Of a stretch of DNA of 64,000 nucleotides, positions 32,501 to 41,568 are shown piece after piece (position 1 is the first letter of the stretch; each line of letters opens with the position of its first letter). The stretch is from Tenacibaculum larymnensis (GTDB taxonomy: Bacteria; Bacteroidota; Bacteroidia; Flavobacteriales; Flavobacteriaceae), in the NCBI RefSeq assembly GCF_028829235.1, contig NZ_JAIWJY010000003.1, positions 124,001-188,000 on the forward strand, given 5' to 3'. The position numbers and the translations under genes are program-made. Below the pieces are notes generated by a model, which ran no database searches, was not told where the DNA came from, and saw only the letters and a list, made by a program, of their open reading frames with translations.

Positions 32501-33407
32501 TTAAAATTGTTTTTTGTGATTTTTTATCTGAAACAGAAAAATCTTGGATGGTCTTCCATACAAATTCTGCTTCTTTTAGAAAGAACTGATGGTCTCCCCC
32601 TGTAGAGGTAACAGTTTTTACGTTTGTAAATTCTCTTGATATGTCTATAGCATTTTTGAGCGGTGCAGTAGTGTCCTTTGCTCCGTGAATGAAAAGCACT
32701 TTTGTGTTTCTAATCTTTCTTGCAATCCCGTATAAATCTGTTTTTAGGATTATCCTCGTAAGCGAATAATAGTAGCTCTGCCAATGGTGTTTTTTTGCAT
32801 CTTCATAAACATCATCCGTGAGGTTGTCTGGTTTAAATGCACGCGACATAAAAATGGGATGAATCATACAGATGTATTTAGAGAATCTGCTTGTTGATAT
32901 TCTGTCCACAAAGGAATGTGAGGACATAATTTTTTTAAATTCATCTGCATCCTGATAAACAGGTATTCCAATAAAAATGCCTGCTTTGAGCCAATTTGAG
33001 TGTTTTTCCAATAGGGCCATTGAAATTATAGCGCCCATAGAATGACCGGCAACTATGGTTTTTCCATCATTGAATCCTTCTTTTTGCAAAACCAATTCTA
33101 AAGCTTTAAGTTGAACTGAAAGCGAATAATCACTTTGTGGTTTTGGCGAATCACCAAAACCCAAAAGGTCTATTAATAGCAAAGTGTGTGTTTTTGAAAT
33201 GCTTTCTAAATTGCGTTTCCAATAATTCAATGACCCTGTCAAACCGTGCAGCAAAACGAGTTTGTTTTCACCCGCACCTATAATTTCATAATTTAAGAGT
33301 GTTTTGTCAGCATCATAAGCTGGGTGCTTAACAATCTTATAATGTTGATATCCTGCTATTGCGACCACAGGAAAAATGAAAAATATGGATATGAGTAGTA
33401 ATGTCAT
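32490..33407 (-). CDS. Alpha/beta hydrolase
   Basis: A 305-residue protein with an N-terminal membrane anchor or signal (TLLLISIFFIFPVVAIAGYQ). Oxyanion/HG motif VLLHGLTGSLNYW; nucleophile elbow IVAGHSMGAII (Ser); acid in LFIHGAKDTTAPL (Asp); His in TGGDHQFFLKEAEF. The fold is that of esterases, lipases and related hydrolases; the substrate is unknown. The start codon overlaps the end of the symporter gene (4 bp), so it is co-transcribed. Confidence 0.85.
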   Translation of the reverse strand: MTLLLISIFFIFPVVAIAGYQHYKIVKHPAYDADKTLLNYEIIGAGENKLVLLHGLTGSLNYWKRNLESISKTHTLLLIDLLGFGDSPKPQSDYSLSVQLKALELVLQKEGFNDGKTIVAGHSMGAIISMALLEKHSNWLKAGIFIGIPVYQDADEFKKIMSSHSFVDRISTSRFSKYICMIHPIFMSRAFKPDNLTDDVYEDAKKHHWQSYYYSLTRIILKTDLYGIARKIRNTKVLFIHGAKDTTAPLKNAIDISREFTNVKTVTSTGGDHQFFLKEAEFVWKTIQDFSVSDKKSQKTILNEY

Positions 33408-34747
33408 ATTTTTAAAGTTTTATCATTAACCAATATTGGGGTTTTACCATAAAACCTATTAAAAACCATACAAGCTGTGAGGTCACCCGTTACGTTTACA
33501 GCAGTCCTGAACATTCCCAACAATCTTTCTACACCAATAATAATGATGATGCCTTCGGCTGGAATACCGACACTTCCCAAAACAGAAGCGAGTATCACCA
33601 CACCACCTCCGGGAATGGCAGGTGTGCCGATTGAAGCAGCAACGATAGTTACAATGACCACAATAATATTGAGCAAACTCATTTCCAGTCCATAGGCTTG
33701 GGCTATAAAAAGGGTTGTTATCGTTTGATAGAGTGCAGTACCATCCATATTGACGGTTGCACCTATGGGAATAATAAAATTGCTAATGGTCTTGTCCACC
33801 TTCAATTCTTCTCCGGCTGTTTGAAGGGAAAGTGGCATCACGGCCGCAGAGCTTGTGGTTGAAAAGGCCAATAATTGAACGTCCCTTATTTTTTTTAGGA
33901 AATGCATAGGGTTTGCTTTTCCAAGAAGCACAATTAGCCCTAAATAGAAAATTACCAAAAGTAATAGACCGAGCAGGACGACGCCAACATAATAGGTGAG
34001 ACCGGAAAGAGAACTTAAACCAACACTAGAGGTAAGCTGCGCCATAAGTCCGAAAACAGCAATAGGGACTAATAACATAGACCATTTTACCACCGTCATA
34101 CAGACTTCCTGAATGGCACTTAGAAGCAGCTTTACTGGGCGCAGTAAATCATTTTCAAGAGATAGCACAGCTACACCAATAATGATTGTGAAAATCACAA
34201 TACTTAACATTTCACCACTTACCATAGATGCCAACGGGTTTTCGGGAAGTAAGTTTGAGATGGCATCAGGAATCGTTTCAATTCCGAAGGAAAGCTCTGG
34301 ATTTTCCGTTGGAACAGCTGTAATTTCATTATGTTCAGCTAGAGCCTGTTGATGTAAAAAGCGACCAGGTCTAAAAAGTTGAGATAGTATGACACCCAAA
34401 CTTACCGAAACTATCGTAGTACCTAGAAAATATAACAAAACCCCACCACCTAATTTTTTTAGACTGTCCTTATCATTACTTGCTATTCCAGTAATGATGG
34501 AAGCCACAATCAACGGAATCATAATCATTTGAACCAGTTTCAGAAACAGGACACCAGGCAATGCCAGCCAATTCCCCGCGATATCTGCTGTTTCTTTAGA
34601 AATCCATCCATTTTGTGGGCTCAATAGCAGACCAAATCCAACACCTAAAAACAAGGCAATGATTACTTTAAGCCATAGACGGCTTTCTACCAGTTTAAGG
34701 AGGTAGTGGTTAAGTGATTTTAATGATTTTATCTCTGTGTCAAACAT
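33404..34747 (-). CDS. Dicarboxylate/amino acid:cation symporter (DAACS)
   Basis: A 447-residue inner-membrane transporter of the GltP/DctA family. Family motifs: the serine-rich loop AFSTTSSAAVMPLSL (re-entrant loop HP1), NMDGTALYQTITTLFIA (TM7, Na/H-coupling), and GTPAIPGGGVVIL (HP2). Probable substrates are glutamate, aspartate or C4-dicarboxylates. A 2-residue N-terminal extension with DTEIKSLKSLNHY precedes the first helix. It sits between the hydrolase and aldolase genes on the minus strand, so it may supply substrate to the metabolic cluster. Confidence 0.92.
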   Translation of the reverse strand: MFDTEIKSLKSLNHYLLKLVESRLWLKVIIALFLGVGFGLLLSPQNGWISKETADIAGNWLALPGVLFLKLVQMIMIPLIVASIITGIASNDKDSLKKLGGGVLLYFLGTTIVSVSLGVILSQLFRPGRFLHQQALAEHNEITAVPTENPELSFGIETIPDAISNLLPENPLASMVSGEMLSIVIFTIIIGVAVLSLENDLLRPVKLLLSAIQEVCMTVVKWSMLLVPIAVFGLMAQLTSSVGLSSLSGLTYYVGVVLLGLLLLVIFYLGLIVLLGKANPMHFLKKIRDVQLLAFSTTSSAAVMPLSLQTAGEELKVDKTISNFIIPIGATVNMDGTALYQTITTLFIAQAYGLEMSLLNIIVVIVTIVAASIGTPAIPGGGVVILASVLGSVGIPAEGIIIIIGVERLLGMFRTAVNVTGDLTACMVFNRFYGKTPILVNDKTLKI

Positions 34748-34755
34748 TCTGTTGA

Positions 34756-35817
34756 TTATGCTATATTAATTTTATTATCCAGATACACTTCCTGAACGGA
34801 TTGTAATACTCTTACGCCTTCGCTAAAGGGTTTTTGAAATGCTTTTCTTCCCATTATCAGCCCAGAACCACCAGCCCTTTTATTGATAACGGCAGTTGTT
34901 ACAGCTTCGGACAAATCTGATTTGCCTTTGGAACCACCGCCTGAATTAATTAGCCCTATTTTACCCATATAGCAATTGGCTACTTGCAACCTGCAAAGGT
35001 CAATAGGGTGGTCTGTGGTAAGGGTTTTATACATTTCATCATCATATTTTCCAAATCCTATCTCTTTGAAACCAAAATTATTGGTAGGTAATTTTTGTTT
35101 GATGATGTCTGCTTGAATAGTAACACCCAAATGGTTTGCCTGCCCAGTTACATCGGCAGCTGCGTGATAATCTTCCTTGTTGGTTTTAAATGCCTCGTTC
35201 CGTGTATAGCACCATAAGATGGTGGCCATTCCCAGATTGTGTGCTTCTTCAAAAGCTTCAGCTATTTCTTTTAGCTGTCTGTTGCTTTCTGCTGAACCAA
35301 AATAAATCGTAGCTCCTACGGCAATTGCTCCCATATCCCAGGCATTTTTTACCTTACCAAATAATGTTTGGTCATATTTATTTGGATAGGTAAGTAGCTC
35401 GTTATGGTTAATCTTGACGATAAAAGGGATTTTATGGGCATATTTTCGGGCGTTCAATCCCAATACACCAAACGTGGATGCCACACCATTGCAACCAGCT
35501 TCCATAGCAAGTTTTATGATGTTCTCTGGGTCAAAATAATCTGGGTTTTTATAGAATGAAAAGGCCGCGCTATGCTCAATACCTTGGTCAACAGGAAGGA
35601 TACTTAAATAACCAGTTCCTGCCAGATTTCCGTGATTGTATAATTGGGAAAGGCTACGAAGTACCTGTGAATTTCTGTTGCTATTGCCAAACACCTTGTC
35701 TATACTATTTGTGCTTGGTGTTTGTAACTCATCTTTTGTTATTTTTTCACAAACGTGTTCTAAATAGAAGTCTGCTTTTTCTCCTAAAAGTTCTACTATA
35801 TTCTTGTCTGTTTTCAT
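34756..35817 (-). CDS. fbaB: Class I fructose-bisphosphate aldolase (FbaB/DhnA-type)
   Basis: A 353-residue aldolase of the DhnA/FbaB class, which uses a Schiff-base lysine instead of zinc. Motifs: [35 protein letters not shown], and [14 protein letters not shown] (phosphate-binding glycine/serine motif); the conserved active-site Lys in [12 protein letters not shown] or the preceding region is present. This class I type is typical of archaea and some bacteria and differs from the zinc enzymes usual in Flavobacteria. It splits fructose-1,6-bisphosphate to GAP and DHAP and lies directly downstream of the type II GAPDH gene. Confidence 0.9.
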   Translation of the reverse strand: MKTDKNIVELLGEKADFYLEHVCEKITKDELQTPSTNSIDKVFGNSNRNSQVLRSLSQLYNHGNLAGTGYLSILPVDQGIEHSAAFSFYKNPDYFDPENIIKLAMEAGCNGVASTFGVLGLNARKYAHKIPFIVKINHNELLTYPNKYDQTLFGKVKNAWDMGAIAVGATIYFGSAESNRQLKEIAEAFEEAHNLGMATILWCYTRNEAFKTNKEDYHAAADVTGQANHLGVTIQADIIKQKLPTNNFGFKEIGFGKYDDEMYKTLTTDHPIDLCRLQVANCYMGKIGLINSGGGSKGKSDLSEAVTTAVINKRAGGSGLIMGRKAFQKPFSEGVRVLQSVQEVYLDNKINIA

Positions 35818-35828
35818 CTTGATAGTAT

Positions 35829-36842
35829 TTAATGGATTCCTAAACTTTCATTTGTTTTGGCTATGGATTTTGTACCATCTGTTTCAATTCCAGTTAAAGC
35901 CCTAATAGCATCAATTGTTTCCGGGATTACAATAGCTTGGTTATCGACCACGTAGGCATAAAAGAGTTCGTCTCCCTGTACCTTCAGCATATCTTCCCAT
36001 AGTGCTACTTCGTACATATCGCCCCAAGGCCTTCCCATATCCAAGAACATTTCCTTAATGGTATTGTTAGAAACCAGACCTTGGTCATATTGAATTAATT
36101 TAATACGACTTGAAGTTTTGAAAGCATTTAGCACTTCTTCCTTTGTCGCCTGCTTTTTCAATTTCACATTCCAGTAGTGCATATGGCTCAATGTTTCGGG
36201 TACTTTTACCGCTGCGGTGATGACATCCAGTTCTGGGTCAACACTTTTAGCATCTGGACCTTGATGGCTTGGGATATCTTTTTCGGGAACCATTGTATTC
36301 ATAATACCACCTAAATGACTTTCCCAAGGGTCTGTAGCTCTTCTTAAAAGTGTACCTCTGGCATAATCCAATAAATCGGCTCTTTTTAAAGCGGTCAAGG
36401 TTCTTAAAATAGACGTAGTATTACAGGAAACTACTCTTGTCGCATTCAAGTTTAGAGCTGATTTGTAATTATTTTCTGCACTAAAGGAATGCCCTGTGGT
36501 TTCGTGTTTTTCGCCACCGTGTAGAATAAATTTGATGTTTTGCTCCTTGTAGATAACGACATTCTGAGCGGCAATTTTTTTGGGTGTACAGTCCACAACA
36601 AGATCTGATTTCTTTAAAAGTTCCTGCATATCGCCTTTTACCGAAATCCCTTCAGATTTCATTTTATCAGCAGCATCTTTAGTTGCTGCATAAATGTCGT
36701 ATTCCTTTCTTACGGCATTTTGAATTCGCCAGTCGCTAATGATATCACATACTCCCGAAAGCTTCATATCGTTTTGTAAGTTGATGGCATCTGCCACCCT
36801 TTTTCCAATGACTCCGTATCCTATAACTGCTATATTTTTCAT
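35829..36842 (-). CDS. gap: Type II (archaeal-type) glyceraldehyde-3-phosphate dehydrogenase
   Basis: A 337-residue dehydrogenase of the archaeal type II family. NAD(P) motif [14 protein letters not shown]; catalytic cysteine in [13 protein letters not shown] (Cys in SCNTTS); [22 protein letters not shown] and [23 protein letters not shown] are family signatures. This lineage is largely archaeal and unrelated in sequence to the usual bacterial GapA. It is found with class I aldolase and PfkA, i.e. a portable lower-glycolysis cassette. Length is normal for the family and no frameshift is seen. Confidence 0.92.
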   Translation of the reverse strand: MKNIAVIGYGVIGKRVADAINLQNDMKLSGVCDIISDWRIQNAVRKEYDIYAATKDAADKMKSEGISVKGDMQELLKKSDLVVDCTPKKIAAQNVVIYKEQNIKFILHGGEKHETTGHSFSAENNYKSALNLNATRVVSCNTTSILRTLTALKRADLLDYARGTLLRRATDPWESHLGGIMNTMVPEKDIPSHQGPDAKSVDPELDVITAAVKVPETLSHMHYWNVKLKKQATKEEVLNAFKTSSRIKLIQYDQGLVSNNTIKEMFLDMGRPWGDMYEVALWEDMLKVQGDELFYAYVVDNQAIVIPETIDAIRALTGIETDGTKSIAKTNESLGIH

Positions 36843-36861
36843 ATAAATTGATTTTTATTAA

Positions 36862-37143
36862 TTATGTTTTATTGTTCGTAGTTTCCATTCCCATTGGCAT
36901 ATTACCTTCATCGTCTGTGTGTGAAATCATAAAAAGGCGTTCTGCAACAAGTATTAGAACAATCCCAATCGCTGCTACGATAAGCACCAAAGGATCGTTC
37001 AGATATTTTATAACCAATGCCAAACCTGCAAATCCTCCACCAACGATAACCACACGAGGTAATTTAGTATCGGGAAGACATATCTCATCTGTTATCTTAC
37101 AGGCGGATTCCAACGGAATGCTATGTGTTTGCTTTTCTTTCAT
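36862..37143 (-). pseudogene. Chimeric remnant: N-terminus of NDH-2-like flavoprotein fused to a membrane-segment tail
   Basis: A 93-residue frame. Residues ~25-45 (DTKLPRVVIVGGGFAGLALV) match the FAD-binding beginning of NADH dehydrogenase-2 (GGGFAG), but after KYL the sequence turns into an unrelated hydrophobic helix (VLIVAAIGIVLILVAERLFMI) and a short acidic/Met tail. A full NDH-2 has about 430 residues. I therefore think a deletion fused the 5' end of an ndh gene to the 3' end of another gene. The result might be a small membrane protein but would have no NDH activity. Confidence 0.5.
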
Positions 37144-37602
37144 TTTTTATTTCTATCTCTTGCAATGAGTACTGAACATTTGGCATTTGTGGTCAAATAT
37201 TGGGATACAGAGCCCAATACTAAGCGTGAAAGTGCACCGTGACCCTGAGAGCCTACTACGATTAAATCTGCACCCCCAATCTTCTGCTTTTTCATAAATA
37301 GTACTTTTGGGCAGGCCACTAACAACACTTGTGGTTATGGTAAGTGCCTTGTTTTCGGCCTTGATTTTATCGAAAGCTTCTGAAACGATTTTGTTTCCCA
37401 ATTTTTGAGCGTTACTTCTAATTTCTTCTATGTAATTTCCTATCCTGCCGCCCATAGTATGCAATCCCAGGCCGGTTGTTTTCGGAACTTCATAAACATT
37501 TATAATATGAATTTCACTATTTGAGGATAGGGTCATTTTTATAAGTTCGTGAATGGCTACTTTACTGAAATCTGAACCATCTATGGCCAATAGTATTTTC
37601 AT
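37140..37602 (-). pseudogene. Universal stress protein gene broken by a one-base frameshift
   Basis: The frame from ATG 37602 encodes a good Usp N-terminus (KILLAIDGSDFSKVAIHELI) up to [11 protein letters not shown], then garbage. The matching C-terminus ([37 protein letters not shown], with the nucleotide loop) continues in another frame to a stop at 37140. The shift falls at a run of five C on the plus strand (37273-37277); removal of one base restores a normal ~150-residue Usp. So this is a recent pseudogene, or a homopolymer sequencing error. Confidence 0.7.
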
Positions 37603-37614
37603 AGTTTGAATGTA

Positions 37615-38325
37615 TTAGTTGGTTGACATTTCTTTCGATTTTATAAGTTTTCTCCAATACAAGTGTTCATATAATCCAGACCAGTACATTCCAAAGGTGA
37701 AGGCGAACAATAATTCTTCAAAGGGGATTCCCAGAACCAGAATATGGGTTAGGCTGTCAAGGTTCCAGTACAGCTCAACATATTGTGGATAAAATGGAAG
37801 GATACTTCCAAAGTATATGAAGTATAATACCGTAAACAAGATACCCCCAACCCATATCTTTCTTTTTAAATCTGGGCGACAGTATAATGTTGCTAAACCA
37901 CCTAGGAACATCGCTATAGTACCACAATAAATATGGTTTAATGATGTAAATAGTGCTAATATTAAAAACACGATTGCTGGTACAAATAAGATGTATATAT
38001 GCAAGCGATGTCTTCTGTGATTTCGCTCTGTATGTGTTATTTCTTGAAAGGTTTGTTTAAAAATAAGATTATAAAGTACCACACCTATACCACCGATTGC
38101 AAAAGAAAAAATGAGACTTTCGATATCAAAACCTGTTCTTTCTGCTAAATTAAATAGGGAAGGTGGAAACCAATATTCAGGTACAAACAAAGGTTCGGTC
38201 AATCCAAAGGGCATAGTAATAAGGCTCATTTTGAGCATTTCTTTTCTATACCCCTTTTTTGACAAATAGATTATTGCCCAAAGAGCAAGAATTATAAGAG
38301 ACCATATGAACCAGACATATTGCAT
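37615..38325 (-). CDS. Lycopene-cyclase-domain integral membrane protein
   Basis: A 236-residue membrane protein with seven hydrophobic helices. The family signature PFEELLFAFTFGMYWSGLYEHL near the C-terminus is the heterodimeric-type lycopene cyclase (CrtYcd) motif. Two copies of the domain would normally be needed; here there is a pair of three-helix halves, the first with LTEPLFVPEYW and the second ending with PFEELL. Other members of this family in metal or stress clusters have no known substrate. Location between Usp and metal genes gives no clear hint. A carotenoid role is not certain. Confidence 0.65.
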   Translation of the reverse strand: MQYVWFIWSLIILALWAIIYLSKKGYRKEMLKMSLITMPFGLTEPLFVPEYWFPPSLFNLAERTGFDIESLIFSFAIGGIGVVLYNLIFKQTFQEITHTERNHRRHRLHIYILFVPAIVFLILALFTSLNHIYCGTIAMFLGGLATLYCRPDLKRKIWVGGILFTVLYFIYFGSILPFYPQYVELYWNLDSLTHILVLGIPFEELLFAFTFGMYWSGLYEHLYWRKLIKSKEMSTN

Positions 38326-38343
38326 AAATTTTATTTTACTCTC

Positions 38344-38622
38344 TTATTTTTTGACTTTTATTTGCGCATTATAAAAAGCCGCAATACAGGCACCTATTAG
38401 CCATCCTAAAATGAATATCTGTACTATTCCCAAACCGGCTTCCCATAGTGGCACATCCATCCTGATAATGCTTGTGGTATCTAAACCGTGCAATAGGCTG
38501 TTGAAAAAATCGATAGTGGCTTCTCGACCTGCTGTTGACATAACTATCATACAGCCTAAGTAAATTAGTGCCCCCGTAAGACCGAAAGCAAATCCGAGTT
38601 TTTTTACGTTTAATCGATACAT
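38344..38622 (-). CDS. DUF5676-type small membrane protein
   Basis: A 92-residue protein with two transmembrane helices (residues ~12-28 and 65-85) and a short extracytoplasmic loop (STAGREATIDFFNSLLHGLDTTSIIRM). It matches the DUF5676 family of membrane proteins typically found near copper-transport and SHOCT genes in Bacteroidota and Proteobacteria. The function is unknown; a part in metal handling is inferred from neighbours. Confidence 0.7.
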   Translation of the reverse strand: MYRLNVKKLGFAFGLTGALIYLGCMIVMSTAGREATIDFFNSLLHGLDTTSIIRMDVPLWEAGLGIVQIFILGWLIGACIAAFYNAQIKVKK

Positions 38623-38639
38623 AATTTTAAAGTTTTGAG

Positions 38640-38858
38640 TTAGTTGTCTGATTTTAATATCTTTTTTGATTCCTCAAATTCTTCCTTGGATATTTCGCCT
38701 TTTGCAAAGCGGTTTTTAAGAATATCCAGTGGGCTGTCCTTCTTTGTTTTTTGATAAGGGATATCTGCTGGGATAAAGAATATCCAAGCCAATAAAATAA
38801 TCCATATAATCCACCATATTAGGTGCATACCTCCAAAATGTCCTTCGTAAAAACACAT
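38640..38858 (-). CDS. SHOCT-domain small membrane protein
   Basis: A 72-residue protein: an N-terminal Trp/Ile-rich transmembrane helix (LIWWIIWIILLAWIFFIP) followed by a C-terminal SHOCT motif (DILKNRFAKGEISKEEFEESKKIL). SHOCT domains are short oligomerisation modules often attached to membrane segments. It lies among copper-binding genes in one minus-strand group. Confidence 0.8.
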   Translation of the reverse strand: MCFYEGHFGGMHLIWWIIWIILLAWIFFIPADIPYQKTKKDSPLDILKNRFAKGEISKEEFEESKKILKSDN

Positions 38859-38880
38859 AATTTTTGGTTTTAAGTTGTTG

Positions 38881-39096
38881 TTAATTTAATTCTGTAATTG
38901 TATAACCATTGAGCCCATCAAGTTGCTTTTGTAATTCGGCAACAGAAAGTGCTGCATTCATCGTGATAAGTGAAGCACCTTTTGGTGCCAAGAAAATCTC
39001 TGCTTTTTCGATATTAGGATGATTCTCCAAGGTTTTCTTGACCCTTGCAACGCATCCGCCACAACTGATTCCGCTTATTTGAAATTTTTGTTTCAT
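38881..39096 (-). CDS. Heavy-metal-associated (HMA) copper-chaperone-like protein
   Basis: A 71-residue single HMA domain (CopZ-like). The metal site is ISCGGCVARVK (CxxC), with the ferredoxin-like order beta-alpha-beta-beta-alpha-beta, e.g. KVKKTLENHPNIEKAEIF and QLDGLNGYTITEL. No signal peptide is visible, so it is probably a cytoplasmic metallochaperone for Cu(I) or Ag(I), delivering metal to ATPases such as CopB or CopA in this window. Confidence 0.88.
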   Translation of the reverse strand: MKQKFQISGISCGGCVARVKKTLENHPNIEKAEIFLAPKGASLITMNAALSVAELQKQLDGLNGYTITELN

Positions 39097-39107
39097 AACA
39101 TTTGCTA

Positions 39108-39377
39108 TTAATGATGTTGATGTCCTTTTCTTTTCTCTGTTGAACCATCATCAGACTGCTTTTCATTATGTTCGTGATTATTATGGTTTCCATTGTTGTG
39201 TCTGTGTCCTCCGTGGCCGTGAGACCCGTGAGGCATAAACAGGTGAATGGCGAACATAAATAATATGAAGATGAAAAGGGAAGAGCCTCCTCCTATACCA
39301 AAAGAAGGTGCTAAAAAGATGAACAGAAGCGGTAAACCACAGCCTATAATCATCCATATCCAGTGATTGTTTTTCAT
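39108..39377 (-). CDS. DUF2933-like His-rich membrane protein
   Basis: An 89-residue protein with two hydrophobic segments (residues ~6-22 and 32-50; WMIIGCGLPLLFIFLAPSFGI) followed by a His/Gly/Asn-rich tail (HGSHGHGGHRHNNGNHNNH) ending in HQHH. The first helix and CGLP motif fit DUF2933, a family found in copper-resistance clusters. The His tail most likely binds metal ions. Confidence 0.75.
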   Translation of the reverse strand: MKNNHWIWMIIGCGLPLLFIFLAPSFGIGGGSSLFIFILFMFAIHLFMPHGSHGHGGHRHNNGNHNNHEHNEKQSDDGSTEKRKGHQHH

Positions 39378-39428
39378 AATCTTTAGTTTTATTACTTTTT
39401 TATTTTTTCTTTAAGTGAATACATCTTA

Positions 39429-40031
39429 CTACTTGATTTTTCTTAAGTTCCATTTATTTTCATCGCTTTTTACTGCTATCAGATTATCAGAAATAAATTT
39501 AGATGTGATAACAGGTGGTTCTTTGCTTTTAGAGTATTTTGGGGAAATATGTAAAGCCAATTGGGTAAGGTGGTCTAGAGAATTTCCGTTCTCATCGATG
39601 ACCACTTCAAAATAATGGTAGTTAACAACATCTTTTTTAAAAATATCATTATAGCCTATGGTCTCTTTATGTACTATTAATGCTAAGGCTTTGTCACTTT
39701 GAAAGTTTAAGACATTTAGAAACTGTGGTTCGATACTTATGTTTCCTTTTTTGTCAATGAACCCATAATAGAGTATATCATCTTTTTTGCGGGCTATAAT
39801 ACATTTTCCATTACTGAACAGAGGATAGTAGCCCCCGTCGGTTTTGGTCTTTACCAAGTCTTCTCTAAAATCAATGATTATAGAGCCGTTTTGGTCAATA
39901 AATGCCCAGCTATTTCCTTTTTTTACAGCTGAAAGACCGTCGTGAAAAGGGGACACAAAGTCAATGTTTTCTATGGTCTGTCCAATTCCCAGTATTGGGA
40001 TAATTAATAATGTTAGGAAGATTGTTTTCAT
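39429..40031 (-). CDS. WG-repeat secreted protein
   Basis: A 200-residue protein with a signal peptide (residues 1-18, IFLTLLIIPILGIGQ) and WG-type beta repeats, e.g. GLSAVKKGNSWAFIDQNGSIII and ILYYGFIDKKGNISIEPQF. WG repeats occur in exported Bacteroidota proteins of undetermined function. It lies 72 bp beyond the AraC-type regulator's 3' end in the same direction and may be under its control. Confidence 0.7.
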   Translation of the reverse strand: MKTIFLTLLIIPILGIGQTIENIDFVSPFHDGLSAVKKGNSWAFIDQNGSIIIDFREDLVKTKTDGGYYPLFSNGKCIIARKKDDILYYGFIDKKGNISIEPQFLNVLNFQSDKALALIVHKETIGYNDIFKKDVVNYHYFEVVIDENGNSLDHLTQLALHISPKYSKSKEPPVITSKFISDNLIAVKSDENKWNLRKIK

Positions 40032-40102
40032 TTTTTATTCATTTTAGTTTGATGAAAATAGCGAATGACATTAGCCTTTATCTGCATAACTTTCGTTCTT
40101 AT

Positions 40103-40684
40103 CTACATAATTTCATCGTAATAATTTCGCTTCCAATTTTCTGTGTTTTTATAATCTGTCATACTCATTCCAACCACATCCTTAAATTGTCTAGATAAGT
40201 GATTTACACTGCTGTAATCCAATAAGTACCCTATATCAGAGAAGGAATGCTGTTTAAGCTGTATGAGTTCCTTGACTTTTTCAATTTTTAATTTGATAAA
40301 GTACTTTTCAATGGTTGTCTGTTGGTTGGCTGAAAATAATCTGCTCAATGTTTTGTAATCACGATGAAGACCTGATGACAATAATTCAGATGTTTTTACC
40401 TTAATATGTAGCGGTAGCTCTTGCAATTGTTCTATTAGAATAATCTTGATTCTTTCTGTGAGCATTTCTTCTTCTTTTTGTACAATTTCAAAATCATTAG
40501 CGTGAAGCACAGTTGTAACAGCTTCGACAATTTCATTGCTGGTTTTTTTTGGTGCTTCTACCAATAATCTTCCTAATTCTAATGAAAGCACAGTAACTTC
40601 AAGTTCTTGTAATTCTTGTTTAATTACTTTTAAGCAGCGGTTACAGACCATATTCTTAATCCAAAATTCTTTTGGTTTGTTCAT
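40103..40684 (-). CDS. AraC-family regulator with N-terminal HMA-like metal-sensor domain
   Basis: A 193-residue regulator. Residues ~8-70 look like an HMA fold with the metal-site motif NMVCNRCLKVIKQEL (Cys-x-x-Cys), and residues ~105-185 are an AraC-type helix-turn-helix pair (FIKLKIEKVKELIQLKQHSFSDIGYLLDYSSVNHLSRQFKDVVGMSMTDY). A homologue with the same architecture is at 55659-56225. I infer a cytoplasmic copper or silver sensor that controls the adjacent metal genes. Palindromic sites at 40702-40739 lie just upstream of its start and may be its own operator. Confidence 0.75.
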   Translation of the reverse strand: MNKPKEFWIKNMVCNRCLKVIKQELQELEVTVLSLELGRLLVEAPKKTSNEIVEAVTTVLHANDFEIVQKEEEMLTERIKIILIEQLQELPLHIKVKTSELLSSGLHRDYKTLSRLFSANQQTTIEKYFIKLKIEKVKELIQLKQHSFSDIGYLLDYSSVNHLSRQFKDVVGMSMTDYKNTENWKRNYYDEIM

Positions 40685-40701
40685 AGTATATAATGTATTG
40701 T

Positions 40702-40739
40702 CATTGAGTTTAGCTCAATGGCCTGATAGGTTTAGCCTA
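40702..40739. promoter_or_regulatory. Pair of palindromic sites upstream of the HMA-AraC gene
   Basis: CATTGAGTTTAGCTCAATG (40702-40720) and TAGGTTTAGCCTA (40727-40739) are successive inverted repeats with a shared central TTTAG. They lie 18 bp upstream of the regulator's ATG and between two minus-strand genes. They could be binding sites for the regulator or a terminator-like structure for the upstream gene. Confidence 0.4.
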
Positions 40740-40853
40740 ACAGGATTAATATTGTGTAGCGTTGTTGAGAATAGGGTACAACAAATGTTAGCCAGAAGTG
40801 AAATATTGGCTATAGAGGCAATGCAGATTAATTTTAACCTGCGATGTAGAAAA

Positions 40854-41276
40854 TCAAATTAAAAAGGACTCGTTGAGAATTACAAGGTCTGTGGATAGCA
40901 ATGGTGGCCTATAAGCCTTAAAAGGAACTGTGTTTTTCTCTAAATCTTCAAAAAGGTTGATATAAGAATAGACGAAATTGTTTAAGAAAACTAAAGTTTC
41001 AATCTCTGAAATTTTATTGGCCTTCTTGAAGGTGTCATCTCCTTCTTTCACGATGGTTTGATTATCGCAACAGTCTTTTTCTTGTATTGTAGTACATTGC
41101 TTGGAATCATTACCTTTTTTCTGTGCAGTCTCCGAACAAGATTCCGCTTTACTAAAAAAAGCCATATCTACCATTTTATTACAGCAAAAATGCATATCTA
41201 CCGTAAAAGAAGAGGTAGAAAACAGTATTAAAACTGCTAAAAAGAAAGACAATATTTTAGTAAAAAAAGATTTCAC
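40854..41276 (-). CDS. HYC_CC_PP family protein (copper-induced, exported)
   Basis: A 140-residue exported protein with a signal peptide (residues 1-24). It has the HxC (MHFCCNK), CC (DCCDNQ) and PP (YRPPLL) marks that give the HYC_CC_PP family its name, plus a hydrophobic C-terminal helix (LVFLNNFVYSYINLFEDL). These proteins occur with copper efflux systems of Bacteroidota; a metal-binding role is inferred. A second copy (41569-41985, plus strand) lies beyond a 292-bp shared upstream region in which I find no clear site apart from weak A+T-rich promoter-like sequences. Confidence 0.82.
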   Translation of the reverse strand: MKSFFTKILSFFLAVLILFSTSSFTVDMHFCCNKMVDMAFFSKAESCSETAQKKGNDSKQCTTIQEKDCCDNQTIVKEGDDTFKKANKISEIETLVFLNNFVYSYINLFEDLEKNTVPFKAYRPPLLSTDLVILNESFLI

Positions 41277-41568
41277 ACTATAAAATTAATAAATTTTGAT
41301 TAACATTAAAGGATTTTGGAAAATAAAATTCAACTGTTCAATTATTTTATTATCAGTTTTTTACGAAAAAATAACAAAATTAATTGATACGAATATAATT
41401 CTAAAAGTTCAACAAAACTATGATTTATATCATATAAAGGAAACTGCAAAAGAATTTTATTTGTAAATAATATTCAAGCGGTTTAATGCGCAAAATAAAC
41501 ATTGATAAATCAAAAAAAAATGTTAAATGAACAAAATGAGATAAATTTTTTATAAATTCGCAACATTA

